In this document: one piece after another, positions 31,131-41,229 of the stretch
How the letters are laid out: each line of letters opens with the position of its first letter
Position numbering within the stretch: position 1 is the first letter of the stretch
Source of the DNA: Chloroflexota bacterium
Lineage (GTDB): Bacteria > Chloroflexota > Dehalococcoidia > UBA2979
Assembly (NCBI GenBank): GCA_002716405.1
Contig: PBBA01000002.1
Location: 27,954 to 91,953 of the forward strand
Reading direction: 5' to 3'
DNA length: 64,000 nucleotides
The notes under the pieces: model-generated
What the model was told of the DNA's origin: nothing
Database searches by the model: none
What the model saw: the letters and a program-made list of their open reading frames with translations, nothing else
Made by a program: the position numbers and the translations under genes

Positions 31131-31610
31131 ATGAGTACGCATGCTATTGGAATAGACTTAATCGAAATCGATCGCGTTCGCCGTGTTTTTCAAAAACATC
31201 CCATACGTTTCATAAATCGAGTTTATACACCAGCAGAGGCGGCTTTTTGCAGAGGTAGAGTTCCCGAGTTAGCTGCAAGATTTTCCGGTAAAGAAGCTGT
31301 GATGAAGGCTTTAGGAACAGGTGCAAGATCTGTTGCATGGCGAGATATAGAAATTTTACCTGACAAACGTGGTAAACCACTAGTCTACCTCTATGGGGGT
31401 GCCAAGCAAAGATCCGACATCATTGGCCTTGAAGCAATAGATATTACACTGACCCATTTAGATTCTTTTGCAATGGCAGCTGTTGTATGCACGCAGAAAC
31501 AACGTGAAGAACCACCGGAAATATCACGCAAAAATTTAATCGAACGGTTAAAATCACGTGGATTACTTGCCAATATACCTGACATCGAACAATTGCCAGA
31601 AGAAATATAA
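31131..31610 (+). CDS. acpS: Holo-[acyl-carrier-protein] synthase
   Basis: GIDLIEIDRVRRVFQKHPIRFINRVYTPAEAAFC; ELAARFSGKEAVMKALGTG; C-terminal extension. Confidence 0.93.
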   Translation: MSTHAIGIDLIEIDRVRRVFQKHPIRFINRVYTPAEAAFCRGRVPELAARFSGKEAVMKALGTGARSVAWRDIEILPDKRGKPLVYLYGGAKQRSDIIGLEAIDITLTHLDSFAMAAVVCTQKQREEPPEISRKNLIERLKSRGLLANIPDIEQLPEEI

Positions 31611-31625
31611 GGAAAGAACGTTGTC

Positions 31626-33311
31626 ATGAAAAAGATCGTTACAACAAAACAGATGCAATCATTAGAAAGCGATGCCATCACGAGCGGGAAAAGTGAAAGA
31701 GAGCTTCAATTAGAAGCCGGGTTAGCAGCAGCACAAGAAGCATGGATGAGTGTCGGTGCTATGCCTGAAAGAGGAATTTTATTACTGATAGGTCCTGGAA
31801 AAAATGGTAAAGATGGGCTCATAGCCGCTAACCAACTAACAAAATGGGGTGCAACACCTTTTGTGTACCTCTTAAGAGAACTAAATATTGATGATGATGA
31901 TTGGAAAGAATACCAAGAAAGTGAAATGCCCTATGCAATTGCAACAGAAGATACTGAACTACAACGTTTAGAGTTTGTACTTAATGAAGCAGCACTTATT
32001 GTAGATGCACTACTTGGAATCGGAATGGATCCAGAAATTAGACCTTTAGATGAAAATTTATCTGAAATCACAAAGCGAGTAAACCAAACAAAAGAAAATA
32101 TCGTAAAGCCGCATATACTTTCTCTCGATATACCTACAGGTATAAATGCAGATAATGGCTATACAGATCCTAATGCCGTCAAAGCTGATTCCACTATTAC
32201 ATTTGGATATGCAAAAATGGGATTATATTGTTTCCCCGGACGTGAAAATGTAGGAAGAATAATCCCTGTCGATATAGGGCTACCAAGCAATACAAGACAC
32301 ATACTACCGTACGAAACATTAGAGCTCAGTGAGTTAAAAGCATTTATGCCTGAACGCCCTATAACTGCACACAAAGGGACTTTTGGAGTTGTAACAATTG
32401 TAGGAGGCTCTTTACAATATCCTGGAGCTATTCGATTAGCTGGAGAAGCTGCAGCAAGATCGGGGGCAGGCTTAGTACAAATTGCCGCACCAGATCATAT
32501 TCAGGCACTGATAACAAACGGACTACCTGACGTAATCCATGAACCTTTACCAACTACAGGAAATTCATTAGATACTTCTGCTGCAATTACAGTTTTACGA
32601 GCTCTTGATAAGAAAAAAACTCGCGCCCTTCTCATTGGACCTGGCTTAGGGCATACTGCCGTCACAACTAAATTTGTTCATTCTATTATCACTAGTTTAA
32701 GTGAGAGAAATTTTCTAAATGGCGTAATACTCGATGCCGACGCATTAAATATTCTTCCAGAAATACAAAATTGGTCTACGAATCTACAAACACCTCTAAT
32801 AATTACCCCTCATCCAGGAGAAATGTCTCGCTTACTGGGAATAGACATTGATTCCATTCAAAAAAATCGTCTAGAAACAGCACTCTCTTATGCAACACAC
32901 ATCAATGGAGTAGTAGTACTCAAAGGAGCAGGTACTATCATTGCCTCTCCAGATGGTCGAGCAAGAATATCAGAATTTGCTTCACCGGTATTAGCAAAAG
33001 GAGGTACTGGGGATATACTCGCAGGCATTATATCGGGGTTAGTTGCACAAAATGTCGAACCTTTTGAAGCAGCATCACTTGGTGTTTACTTACATGCCGA
33101 TATGGGAAGAAGAGTTGCAGAAAATTATGGTACAGCCTCTGGAATTGCACAAGATTTACTGAAAGTAATGCCTACATCAAGAAAAATGCTTGATGGTATA
33201 GAAACATCAATAATAGACACTTTTGGACGTAATTCTTTATTCCCCGATACAATAAAACAAGATCAATCCGAAGAACAATTCATGACAGATTTGACTCATA
33301 ATTTGGATTAA
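31626..33311 (+). CDS. nnr: Bifunctional NAD(P)H-hydrate epimerase/dehydratase
   Basis: N-terminal YjeF_N (LLIGPGKNGKDGLIAANQL..LSLDIPTGINADNG) fused to a carbohydrate-kinase-like domain (HKGTFGVVTIVGGS..VLDADALNIL..ITPHPGEMSRLLG..VLAKGGTGDILAGIISGL). Confidence 0.92.
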   Translation: MKKIVTTKQMQSLESDAITSGKSERELQLEAGLAAAQEAWMSVGAMPERGILLLIGPGKNGKDGLIAANQLTKWGATPFVYLLRELNIDDDDWKEYQESEMPYAIATEDTELQRLEFVLNEAALIVDALLGIGMDPEIRPLDENLSEITKRVNQTKENIVKPHILSLDIPTGINADNGYTDPNAVKADSTITFGYAKMGLYCFPGRENVGRIIPVDIGLPSNTRHILPYETLELSELKAFMPERPITAHKGTFGVVTIVGGSLQYPGAIRLAGEAAARSGAGLVQIAAPDHIQALITNGLPDVIHEPLPTTGNSLDTSAAITVLRALDKKKTRALLIGPGLGHTAVTTKFVHSIITSLSERNFLNGVILDADALNILPEIQNWSTNLQTPLIITPHPGEMSRLLGIDIDSIQKNRLETALSYATHINGVVVLKGAGTIIASPDGRARISEFASPVLAKGGTGDILAGIISGLVAQNVEPFEAASLGVYLHADMGRRVAENYGTASGIAQDLLKVMPTSRKMLDGIETSIIDTFGRNSLFPDTIKQDQSEEQFMTDLTHNLD

Positions 33312-33357
33312 ATTGCTACACTTCACAAAACGCTAAAAGGATGAAAGAGGGCATTTT

Positions 33358-34356
33358 TTGAATAATTGCCTTGATGAAAATTCAAAAGCCAAACCAATTG
33401 CACTAGTCTTTCCGGGGCAAGGATCACAGTCACCTGGTATGGGTGCTTTAATTTATAAAAATTCAAAAAATGCCCGCCTCACATTTGAAGAAGCCAGCGA
33501 TATAACAAATATTGATATGGCAAAAATATGCTTTAAAGGTACAGCCGATGATTTAGCAGAAACACGACTAACACAGCCGGCTGTATTAACTACTTCTATT
33601 GCTTTCCTACGAGCGATGAATGAAAAATTAGAAGAAAAAAATATCGTAATTAAGCCAAAATTATTAGGAGGCCATTCATTGGGGATGTTTAGCGCTACCG
33701 TTGCGGCACAAACATTTTCATTTCAAGATGCATTAGGAATGATTATTGATAGAGCTCAGCTGATGAGTGACTTCAACAAGGAACGGCCAGTAGGTATGGC
33801 ATCAATTATTGGTTTAGATTTTGAAAAAGTAAGTAAAATTTGTAGTCAAGCTACTTACTCAGAACAAAATAGAGTTGATATTGCCAACTTAAACCTTAAT
33901 TCACAAATCGTAATTAGTGGTGATTTAAATGCACTCACTAAAGCAATGCAACTAGCACGAGAACTCCAAGCACGTGCTATACAATTAAAAGTTAAAGTTT
34001 CTAGTCACACACCATTACATTCTGAGCAATCGAAAGAATTTAAAAAACTTATTAAAGATGTGAATTTTGATGATCCACAAATCCCAATTATTTCGAATAA
34101 CACTTCAAAGTTACTGACCACAGCTCAAGCGATCAGGCATGAATTTGAAAATCAACTTCATTCACCTGTGTATTGGACAGAAAATGTACAACAAATGATT
34201 CTAGAAGAAGTACAAACAATCATAGAAGTAGGCCCTGGGCACGTGTTATCAAGAATGGTAAAAAAAATATCAGACAAACTAATTGCAGTATCTCTAGATG
34301 ATGCGCATGATGAACCTATACCAATATCTGTACTCCCTGAAGTTATAATGAGCTAA
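33358..34356 (+). CDS. fabD: Malonyl-CoA:ACP transacylase
   Basis: ALVFPGQGSQSPGMG; GHSLGMFSATVAA; EVGPGHVLSRMVKK; TTG start. Confidence 0.93.
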   Translation: MNNCLDENSKAKPIALVFPGQGSQSPGMGALIYKNSKNARLTFEEASDITNIDMAKICFKGTADDLAETRLTQPAVLTTSIAFLRAMNEKLEEKNIVIKPKLLGGHSLGMFSATVAAQTFSFQDALGMIIDRAQLMSDFNKERPVGMASIIGLDFEKVSKICSQATYSEQNRVDIANLNLNSQIVISGDLNALTKAMQLARELQARAIQLKVKVSSHTPLHSEQSKEFKKLIKDVNFDDPQIPIISNNTSKLLTTAQAIRHEFENQLHSPVYWTENVQQMILEEVQTIIEVGPGHVLSRMVKKISDKLIAVSLDDAHDEPIPISVLPEVIMS

Positions 34357-35600
34357 TGTCTGAAAGCGTTGTAGTCACTGGCATAGGTATGATCACTCCA
34401 GTTGGAGGAGATACTAGTGTTACATGGGAAAATTTAAAATCAGGACAATCTGGGATATCTCAAATTACCCGCTTCGATGCGTCTGACTATGAATTTCCGA
34501 TAGCAGGCGAAGTGAAGAATTTTGACCCGAAAGAATATTTAGACTCCAAAACTCTTAGGAGAGTAGATCTCTCAACTGCATTCGCTGTAGCAGCATGCAA
34601 AGAAGCACTACTTGATGCATCCATTGATATTAACTCTGAAAATCCTAAATCTATTGGAATTATATTAGGCACCGGAATGGGTGGAGCACACTTAATGATA
34701 GATCAGCAACGCATCCTTGAAGAAAAAGGGCCACGTAGAATATCACCATTCCTTATCTCACATTTTTTACCGGATAGCGCGACTGGGATAATAGCAATGG
34801 AGCTAGGCGCGAGAGGTCCTAATTTCGCTATAACTGCTGCATGTGCCACTGGCGGCACAGCAATTGGTGAAGCGGCAGAAATAATAGCAAGAGGTGAAGC
34901 TGAAATTATAATCAGTGGAGGATATGAGGCACCCCTACAACCCATCTATTATGCAGGGTTTTCTGCAATGAAAGCCTTAGCATCGCACAAAGATCCTACC
35001 AAAGCTCTACGACCTTTTGATGCAAATAGAAATGGATTTATATTAGGCGAGGGTGCTGGAATTCTGGTACTAGAATCACTGACTCATGCACAAAAAAGAA
35101 ATGCCCAAATATATGCACATTGGTTAGGTGGTGGAACCGCTAATGACGCATACGATATGGTTGCTGCTGATGATAATGGCCGAGGAATTGGAGATGCTAT
35201 GGAAAATGCACTCAACCGAGCACGTCTTAATATTGACCAAATCGACTATATCAATGCACATGGAACCAGTACGCCATTAAATGATCGTGTTGAAACTTCT
35301 GCAATTAATAGAATATTTAAATCTGAGGCAAAAAAACTTATGGTTTCAAGTACAAAATCTATGCATGGACATATGATGGGTGCTGCGGGTGCTGTCGAAG
35401 CTGCAATTTGTGCACTAGTTTGCCGAGATGGAATTGTACCACCCACTATTAATTACGAAACCCCTGATCCTGATTGCGATCTAGACTATGTCCCAAATGA
35501 GTCACGAAATGTGAAAATTAATAATGTCATGAGTACATCAGTAGGGTTAGGTGGCCACAATTCTGCTTTGATATTCGGAACTGCCGAAAGGAAACAATGA
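34356..35600 (+). CDS. fabF: 3-oxoacyl-ACP synthase II, copy 1
   Basis: VVVTGIGMITPVGGD; ITAACATGGTAIGEA; INAHGTSTPLNDRVET; STKSMHGHMMGAAGAVEA; GLGGHNSALIF. Cys-His-His-Lys retained. Confidence 0.94.
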   Translation: MSESVVVTGIGMITPVGGDTSVTWENLKSGQSGISQITRFDASDYEFPIAGEVKNFDPKEYLDSKTLRRVDLSTAFAVAACKEALLDASIDINSENPKSIGIILGTGMGGAHLMIDQQRILEEKGPRRISPFLISHFLPDSATGIIAMELGARGPNFAITAACATGGTAIGEAAEIIARGEAEIIISGGYEAPLQPIYYAGFSAMKALASHKDPTKALRPFDANRNGFILGEGAGILVLESLTHAQKRNAQIYAHWLGGGTANDAYDMVAADDNGRGIGDAMENALNRARLNIDQIDYINAHGTSTPLNDRVETSAINRIFKSEAKKLMVSSTKSMHGHMMGAAGAVEAAICALVCRDGIVPPTINYETPDPDCDLDYVPNESRNVKINNVMSTSVGLGGHNSALIFGTAERKQ

Positions 35601-36841
35601 ACAAGAAAAGAATAGTTATAACTGGTGCTGGTCTTATAACCCCAGTTGGAATCGGTTTAGAAGAAACATGGCAATCACTGCTAAAAAACAAAAATGGAAT
35701 AGAACGTATAGTTTCATGTGATGTCAGCGACATTAGTTCTAAAATCGCAGGAGAAATAACCAATTTTAACGTAGAAAATTGGCTATCCCGAAAAGATGCA
35801 CGTCGAATGGACCGCTTTGTCCAATTAGCAATAGTTGCCGCTGACGAAGCCTTAAAACAATCGAAGTTAGATATTTCATCTAACCCTGAACAAATTGGTT
35901 GCATTATTGGATCAGGAATTGGAGGGATCGCAACCTTGGAAGATCAATTTGCAACTTTTTTTGATAAAGGGCCAAGCAGAGTTTCGCCCTTTCTTGTACC
36001 AATGTTTATTTCAGATATGGCTTCAGGACAAGTATCAATCCGAACTGGTGCACGTGGTCCTAATGTAAACACAGTCTCTGCTTGTGCTTCAGGTGCTGAC
36101 GCAATTGGAAATGCCTATGAGATATTATTGCGAGGAGATGCTGAGGCAATGATCACTGGCGGGACTGATGCAGCAGTAACTAGAATGTCATTAAGCGCCT
36201 TTGGTGCTGCACGTGCACTTTCAACTAACAGAAACCATGATCCCAGTCACGCATCTAGACCTTTTGACCAAGAACGTGATGGCTTTGTTCTTGCGGAAGG
36301 ATCAGGAGTATTAATACTTGAAACTCTTGAATCTGCTGAAAAAAATGGTGCTGAACCAATTGCTGAGATCATTGGTTATGGACAATCTGCAGATGCATTC
36401 CATGTAACACAACCTTCGGAAAATGGAGAGGGGGCAGCTCGAGCAATGAAGATAGCTTTATCTAAAGCGAATATAGAACCTCACCAAATTGGTTACATAA
36501 ATGCACATGGAACCAGTACACCTTTGAATGATAAATTTGAAACTATGTCGATCAAAAAAGTATTCGGAGAAAATGCATATTCGATACCAATCTCCTCAAC
36601 CAAATCAATGATTGGACATACATTAGGTGCTGGAGGGGGTATCGAAGCAGCAATAACTGCACTTTCCCTCAGAGATCAAAAGATTCATGGAACAAGAAAT
36701 TTGTCTATACCAGATCCAGAATGTGATCTTGACTATGTACCCGAACAATCAAGAAATATTTCATTGGACTATGCTTTATCGAACTCATTAGGGTTTGGTG
36801 GTCACAATAGTAGTTTAATTTTTAAAAAATTTACTCCCTAG
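35597..36841 (+). CDS. fabF: 3-oxoacyl-ACP synthase II, copy 2
   Basis: VITGAGLITPVGIG; VSACASGADAIGNA; INAHGTSTPLNDKFET; STKSMIGHTLGAGGGIEA; GFGGHNSSLIF. Catalytic residues retained. Confidence 0.94.
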   Translation: MNKKRIVITGAGLITPVGIGLEETWQSLLKNKNGIERIVSCDVSDISSKIAGEITNFNVENWLSRKDARRMDRFVQLAIVAADEALKQSKLDISSNPEQIGCIIGSGIGGIATLEDQFATFFDKGPSRVSPFLVPMFISDMASGQVSIRTGARGPNVNTVSACASGADAIGNAYEILLRGDAEAMITGGTDAAVTRMSLSAFGAARALSTNRNHDPSHASRPFDQERDGFVLAEGSGVLILETLESAEKNGAEPIAEIIGYGQSADAFHVTQPSENGEGAARAMKIALSKANIEPHQIGYINAHGTSTPLNDKFETMSIKKVFGENAYSIPISSTKSMIGHTLGAGGGIEAAITALSLRDQKIHGTRNLSIPDPECDLDYVPEQSRNISLDYALSNSLGFGGHNSSLIFKKFTP

Positions 36842-36849
36842 TTAGATCC

Positions 36850-38556
36850 ATGACCATAACATCTTCTAATCAGATTCAAAAGCAATGGAAAATTAGCACT
36901 CCTCCCGATTTAGATGGATTCGCTGACGCGGGAACAGGGCTACCAATATTAATACGTACTCTTTTGGCAAAAAGAGGAATCGTAAATACAGAATCTGCAC
37001 GTAATTATCTTGCAACACCAAAAAGCTTAACAGACCCCACATTAATGCCGAATATTTCGAAAGCCGTGAGTAGATTAATTCAAGCATGTGAGAACAATGA
37101 AAAAGTAGGAATATTCGGAGACTTTGATGTTGACGGAATTACCGCGACAACACTTCTTACTGAAGGATTAGGAAATCTCGGAATACAACCAATCCCTTAT
37201 ATTCCTGACCGATTCTCAGAAGGTTATGGTCCCAATATAGAGGCAATTAAAAAACTAGCAGATCAAGACGTTACCCTCTTAATTACTGCTGACTGTGGTA
37301 CTTCATCTGTAAATGAAATCGACCAAGCCAACCGGTTAGGAATGGAGGTGATAATCATCGATCATCACTCAATACCTACCGTATTACCTCCTGCTTATGC
37401 AATTGTAAACCCAAAACTAAACGGATCTTATGGCTCAGAACCTGCAGCAGTTGGAGTAGCATACAAAGTTCTCACGGTTTTATATCAAAAAATGAAGAGA
37501 CCTTATGCACACATCGAACACCAACCACTTGTTGCCTTAGGCACAATATGTGATCTTGTTCCATTAGTTGGTGAAAACCGGGACTTCGTCAGAATGGGCT
37601 TAGAAGCAATACGATCAACGAATAGACCCGGCATATTAGCACTTGCAAAGGAATCAAATTTAGAAGTATCAGAAATTACTGCTGAAACATTAGGATGGAT
37701 TTTTGGACCCAAAATTAATGCTGCTGGACGTATCAAGCACGGGGAAATAGCTCTACGACTTTTACTCACTAAGAATGAAGTAGAAGCGGAAATTCTAGCA
37801 TTAGAGCTGGCTAACCTTAACCAGCAAAGACGTCACAATACTGAAAAAGCTATCATACTATTGTCCAAAAAAATTAATCACTCAGATATGCAAAAACCAT
37901 TGATCATCACTGGAGATTCAACAATTTCTAGTGGCATCGTAGGGTTGGCAGCAGCGAAAATAGCTGAACAATTTTCACGTCCATCTATAGTCATGGAAAT
38001 CGGAGAACATGAATCAAGAGGGTCATGTCGTTCAGCAAATGGCTTTAACATCGTAGAACTTCTACAGCGCCATAAGGATCTGTTCATAAAATTTGGAGGC
38101 CATCATGGTGCTGCAGGTTTCACTATTAACTCTGAACGTATAACTGAATTAAAGAATAGATTTTTCAAAGATGCAAATCTCCATTTCAACTTGAATGAAT
38201 TAAATTCTGAGCTAGAAATTGATGAATACCTCGAACTAAACAATAATCACCATCAAACAATGCAGTGGCTTGATCTAATGGGACCTTATGGAATAGGTAA
38301 CAAAGTTCCTGTATTTTTGTCAGAGAAAATACAGATTGTGGGTAAATCATCTGTAGGGAAAAATAAAGAACATCTTCAATTGAAATTAATACATCAGGAA
38401 CAATCTTGGGACGCTATTCATTTCAACAGTTCTTACCACGACTTAAAAATTGATGAATACATAGATATTGTTTTTTCATTGGAACACAATAATTTTAGAG
38501 GCAAAAAGAAACTCCAATTACAAATTAAAGACTTGAAAAGATCGAATACTGAGTAA
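36850..38556 (+). CDS. recJ: Single-stranded-DNA-specific exonuclease RecJ
   Basis: VGIFGDFDVDGITATTLL; LLITADCGTSSVNEIDQA; VIIIDHHSIP; ALGTICDLVPLVGENR; KFGGHHGAAGFTI. Confidence 0.93.
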   Translation: MTITSSNQIQKQWKISTPPDLDGFADAGTGLPILIRTLLAKRGIVNTESARNYLATPKSLTDPTLMPNISKAVSRLIQACENNEKVGIFGDFDVDGITATTLLTEGLGNLGIQPIPYIPDRFSEGYGPNIEAIKKLADQDVTLLITADCGTSSVNEIDQANRLGMEVIIIDHHSIPTVLPPAYAIVNPKLNGSYGSEPAAVGVAYKVLTVLYQKMKRPYAHIEHQPLVALGTICDLVPLVGENRDFVRMGLEAIRSTNRPGILALAKESNLEVSEITAETLGWIFGPKINAAGRIKHGEIALRLLLTKNEVEAEILALELANLNQQRRHNTEKAIILLSKKINHSDMQKPLIITGDSTISSGIVGLAAAKIAEQFSRPSIVMEIGEHESRGSCRSANGFNIVELLQRHKDLFIKFGGHHGAAGFTINSERITELKNRFFKDANLHFNLNELNSELEIDEYLELNNNHHQTMQWLDLMGPYGIGNKVPVFLSEKIQIVGKSSVGKNKEHLQLKLIHQEQSWDAIHFNSSYHDLKIDEYIDIVFSLEHNNFRGKKKLQLQIKDLKRSNTE

Positions 38557-38562
38557 ATCTAA

Positions 38563-39006
38563 TTATTTAGCCCATATAGTTTTATATGTATCACCAGTTA
38601 TGGCACGAAGTACTTCATTAAATTCTATAGATTTCAACATCTTGAGATTATCATTAGCTAAATCAATTAATTGAGGAGTGGTAATATCATCTAGTTCTGC
38701 TAAGCGTTTAATCAAAACATCCCATAATCCAAAAGATTCCAGAGAATTTACACGGTTTCGCCATGGAATTGCCGAAAAAGATTTTGGATTAGATAAATTA
38801 GGACGATGTTCACTAATAGACAAATATCTATCAGCGTAACTTTCTGCGATAGGAGCTAAATAAATTACAGGATCACATGTATCACCTAAACGAAAATCAG
38901 CAACTAATGATTTCTCTAAAAGGGGGAAAAAAAATGCTACAACATCCGCTTCTTGAATATTTTGCTTAATGAGATCTATATCAATTTCAACTATGTTATC
39001 TAACAC
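38563..39006 (-). CDS. Conserved-looking protein of unknown function
   Basis: 147-aa ORF filling the gap between recJ and tyrS on the minus strand; no family recognised. Confidence 0.6.
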   Translation of the reverse strand: MLDNIVEIDIDLIKQNIQEADVVAFFFPLLEKSLVADFRLGDTCDPVIYLAPIAESYADRYLSISEHRPNLSNPKSFSAIPWRNRVNSLESFGLWDVLIKRLAELDDITTPQLIDLANDNLKMLKSIEFNEVLRAITGDTYKTIWAK

Positions 39007-39041
39007 AAAGCCCCGCCAACTTCATATCCAACATATATATT

Positions 39042-40289
39042 TTATTGCTGATCTATTCGTATACGCAAAAATCTATGCCGACCAACTCGTATCTCATCTT
39101 TATCATTAATTAATGTCATGAAATCATCGATAACATTGCCATTAACAGTAATAGCACCTTGTGAGGTTAGCCGGCGTACCTCACCTCCACTTTGTACAAG
39201 AGAAGATTTAAGAAGAATTTTACTTAACGAATCTGGCTCAGCAATAACCAATTCAAGAATATTTTTAGGAATTTCATTACGCTGGATTGTAGCTTCAAAA
39301 AATTCCTGTGCATTATTAGCATTTTTTTCACCATGAAAAATTTTTACAATTTGCAATGCAAGTTCTTTTTTTGCATCCATTTTCAGAAGAGAACCTTCAT
39401 TTAAGTCTTTTTCTATCTTTGAAACTTCTGAAGGAGTCAATGCAGTTAAAAGTGTAAAATATTGCATAATGGCTGAATCCGGAATCGACATTACCTTTCC
39501 AAACATATCTTCGGGAGAATCATTTATTCCTATTGAATTTCCGGTAGATTTAGACATCCTCTCATGTCCGTCAGTTCCAACTAAAATAGGTAATGTAATA
39601 ACAACTTGAGGGTTCAAACCAGCATCTTTTTGCAATGTACGTCCTGCCATAAGATTAAAAAGTTGGTCGGAACCACCAATCTGAATATCAGTTTTTAATG
39701 CTACAGCATCATATGCTTGCATAATTGCATACATAAACTCGCTTAAGTAAACAGGATTATGGGCTTGCCAACGTTTCGCAAAGTTATCACGTTCAAGAAA
39801 TTGAGCCACCGTAAATTTGGAACATAAAGAAACAACGTCTGAAAAACTAAGTTTAGACAACCAATCAGCATTGTATTTTATAATTGTACTTTTACTATCA
39901 AGTATCTTAAATGCTTGACCAGTATATGTTTTTGCATTTTCAGCAAGTTCATCAGCTGAAAGCATCGGTCGAGTTTTATCTTTATCAGAAGGATCTCCAA
40001 CCAGTCCTGTAAAATTGCCAATTAAAAATGTGACAATATGTCCAAAGTCTTGAAATTGCCTTAACTTTCTCATCGGCAAAGTATGCCCTAAATGCAAATC
40101 AACGGATGTAGGGTCAAAGCCTGCATATACCTTAAGTGGGCGGTCTTGCTCTAACATCACACGTAGTTCTTTTTCCATATTTTTCTGAGTTGCTCTATCA
40201 CCGAAATCAGCACCATGAAACAAAACTTCTAATTGTTCATCAACATCTGCCATCTGCCTTTTGTTTTTATTAGAACTCATAAAAACCAT
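39042..40289 (-). CDS. tyrS: Tyrosyl-tRNA synthetase
   Basis: VYAGFDPTSVDLHLGHTLPMRKL (HIGH-like), GGSDQLFNLMAGR, ERMSKSTGNSIGI (KMSKS), C-terminal S4 domain. Confidence 0.95.
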   Translation of the reverse strand: MVFMSSNKNKRQMADVDEQLEVLFHGADFGDRATQKNMEKELRVMLEQDRPLKVYAGFDPTSVDLHLGHTLPMRKLRQFQDFGHIVTFLIGNFTGLVGDPSDKDKTRPMLSADELAENAKTYTGQAFKILDSKSTIIKYNADWLSKLSFSDVVSLCSKFTVAQFLERDNFAKRWQAHNPVYLSEFMYAIMQAYDAVALKTDIQIGGSDQLFNLMAGRTLQKDAGLNPQVVITLPILVGTDGHERMSKSTGNSIGINDSPEDMFGKVMSIPDSAIMQYFTLLTALTPSEVSKIEKDLNEGSLLKMDAKKELALQIVKIFHGEKNANNAQEFFEATIQRNEIPKNILELVIAEPDSLSKILLKSSLVQSGGEVRRLTSQGAITVNGNVIDDFMTLINDKDEIRVGRHRFLRIRIDQQ

Positions 40290-41200
40290 GCCCTCGTCTT
40301 TAACAGATCGCTATCAATCTGTTGCTTTAATTCATTAATTCCATTGAATTTTTTTTCCGGACGAAGATAGCTCAGTAATTCAATAGTCACAATTTCACCG
40401 TAGAGATTGTCAGAAAAATCTAACAAATGTGTCTCTATAAGACGTGTTTCACTATAGCCAAATGTAGGTCGTAAACCTATATTGGTACAACCAGCAATTT
40501 TTTTATCGCCGATTAGTGCTCGCGTAATGTAAACTCCGTCAGGAGGCAACTGTCGATCTGTGCTTGTTTCAATGTTCAATGTGGGAAATCCAAGCTGGCG
40601 TCCACGATGCTCACCATGAAGTACTGGCCCACGTAACGCATAAGGGCGACCTAAAAGGTTATTAACGATTTCCATTTTACCTTCACGCAACGCCTGTCGC
40701 ACACGTGTACTGGAAAATTGCCCAGTGCCATCTTCAAAAAGGGGGACTGGTATAACCTCGAAGCCCATAGTGTTCCCCAAGGATGAAAGGTACGTAACAT
40801 CTCCTTCACCACCACGACCAACTCGGAAATTTTCACCGACAACTAATACTTTTAAACCAGCTTCTTTAACTAACATTGCTGCAAAATCTTTTGCTGTGAC
40901 TTGTTGCAATTCTGAAGTAAATTGCAGCACAGAAGTAAAATCGACTCCAAGATTATTTATCAATTCAACTCGACGTTCTAGAGATTCTAAATATGAAATT
41001 TTTATTTCAGGTTTAATTACAGCAATAGGATGGGGATAAAAAGTAATTACACCACCAGTGATAGCGCGTCTTGATGCTTCTGAAAGCATTTTTTGTAACA
41101 ACATTTGATGGCCTCGATGAACACCATCAAAAACTCCGATAGCTATTACGTGTTCTCCCGGAGATACCGTGGACCTAAGTTCTTCTTGAACTAATGACAC
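40277..41200 (-). CDS. ribF: Bifunctional riboflavin kinase / FAD synthetase
   Basis: VIAIGVFDGVHRGHQMLL; VGENFRVGRGGEGD; SSTRVRQALREGKM; RPYALRGPVLHGEHRGRQLGFPTLNIE; DGVYITRALIG. Confidence 0.93.
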   Translation of the reverse strand: MSLVQEELRSTVSPGEHVIAIGVFDGVHRGHQMLLQKMLSEASRRAITGGVITFYPHPIAVIKPEIKISYLESLERRVELINNLGVDFTSVLQFTSELQQVTAKDFAAMLVKEAGLKVLVVGENFRVGRGGEGDVTYLSSLGNTMGFEVIPVPLFEDGTGQFSSTRVRQALREGKMEIVNNLLGRPYALRGPVLHGEHRGRQLGFPTLNIETSTDRQLPPDGVYITRALIGDKKIAGCTNIGLRPTFGYSETRLIETHLLDFSDNLYGEIVTIELLSYLRPEKKFNGINELKQQIDSDLLKTRAWFL

Positions 41201-41229
41201 TTATACACTCCCTAAAATAATATTACGCA

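Noticed and set aside
34356-36841. fabF pair as a type II PKS KS-alpha/KS-beta (CLF) pair
   Set aside because: The second copy keeps the active-site Cys (SACASG), and there are no PKS tailoring genes nearby.
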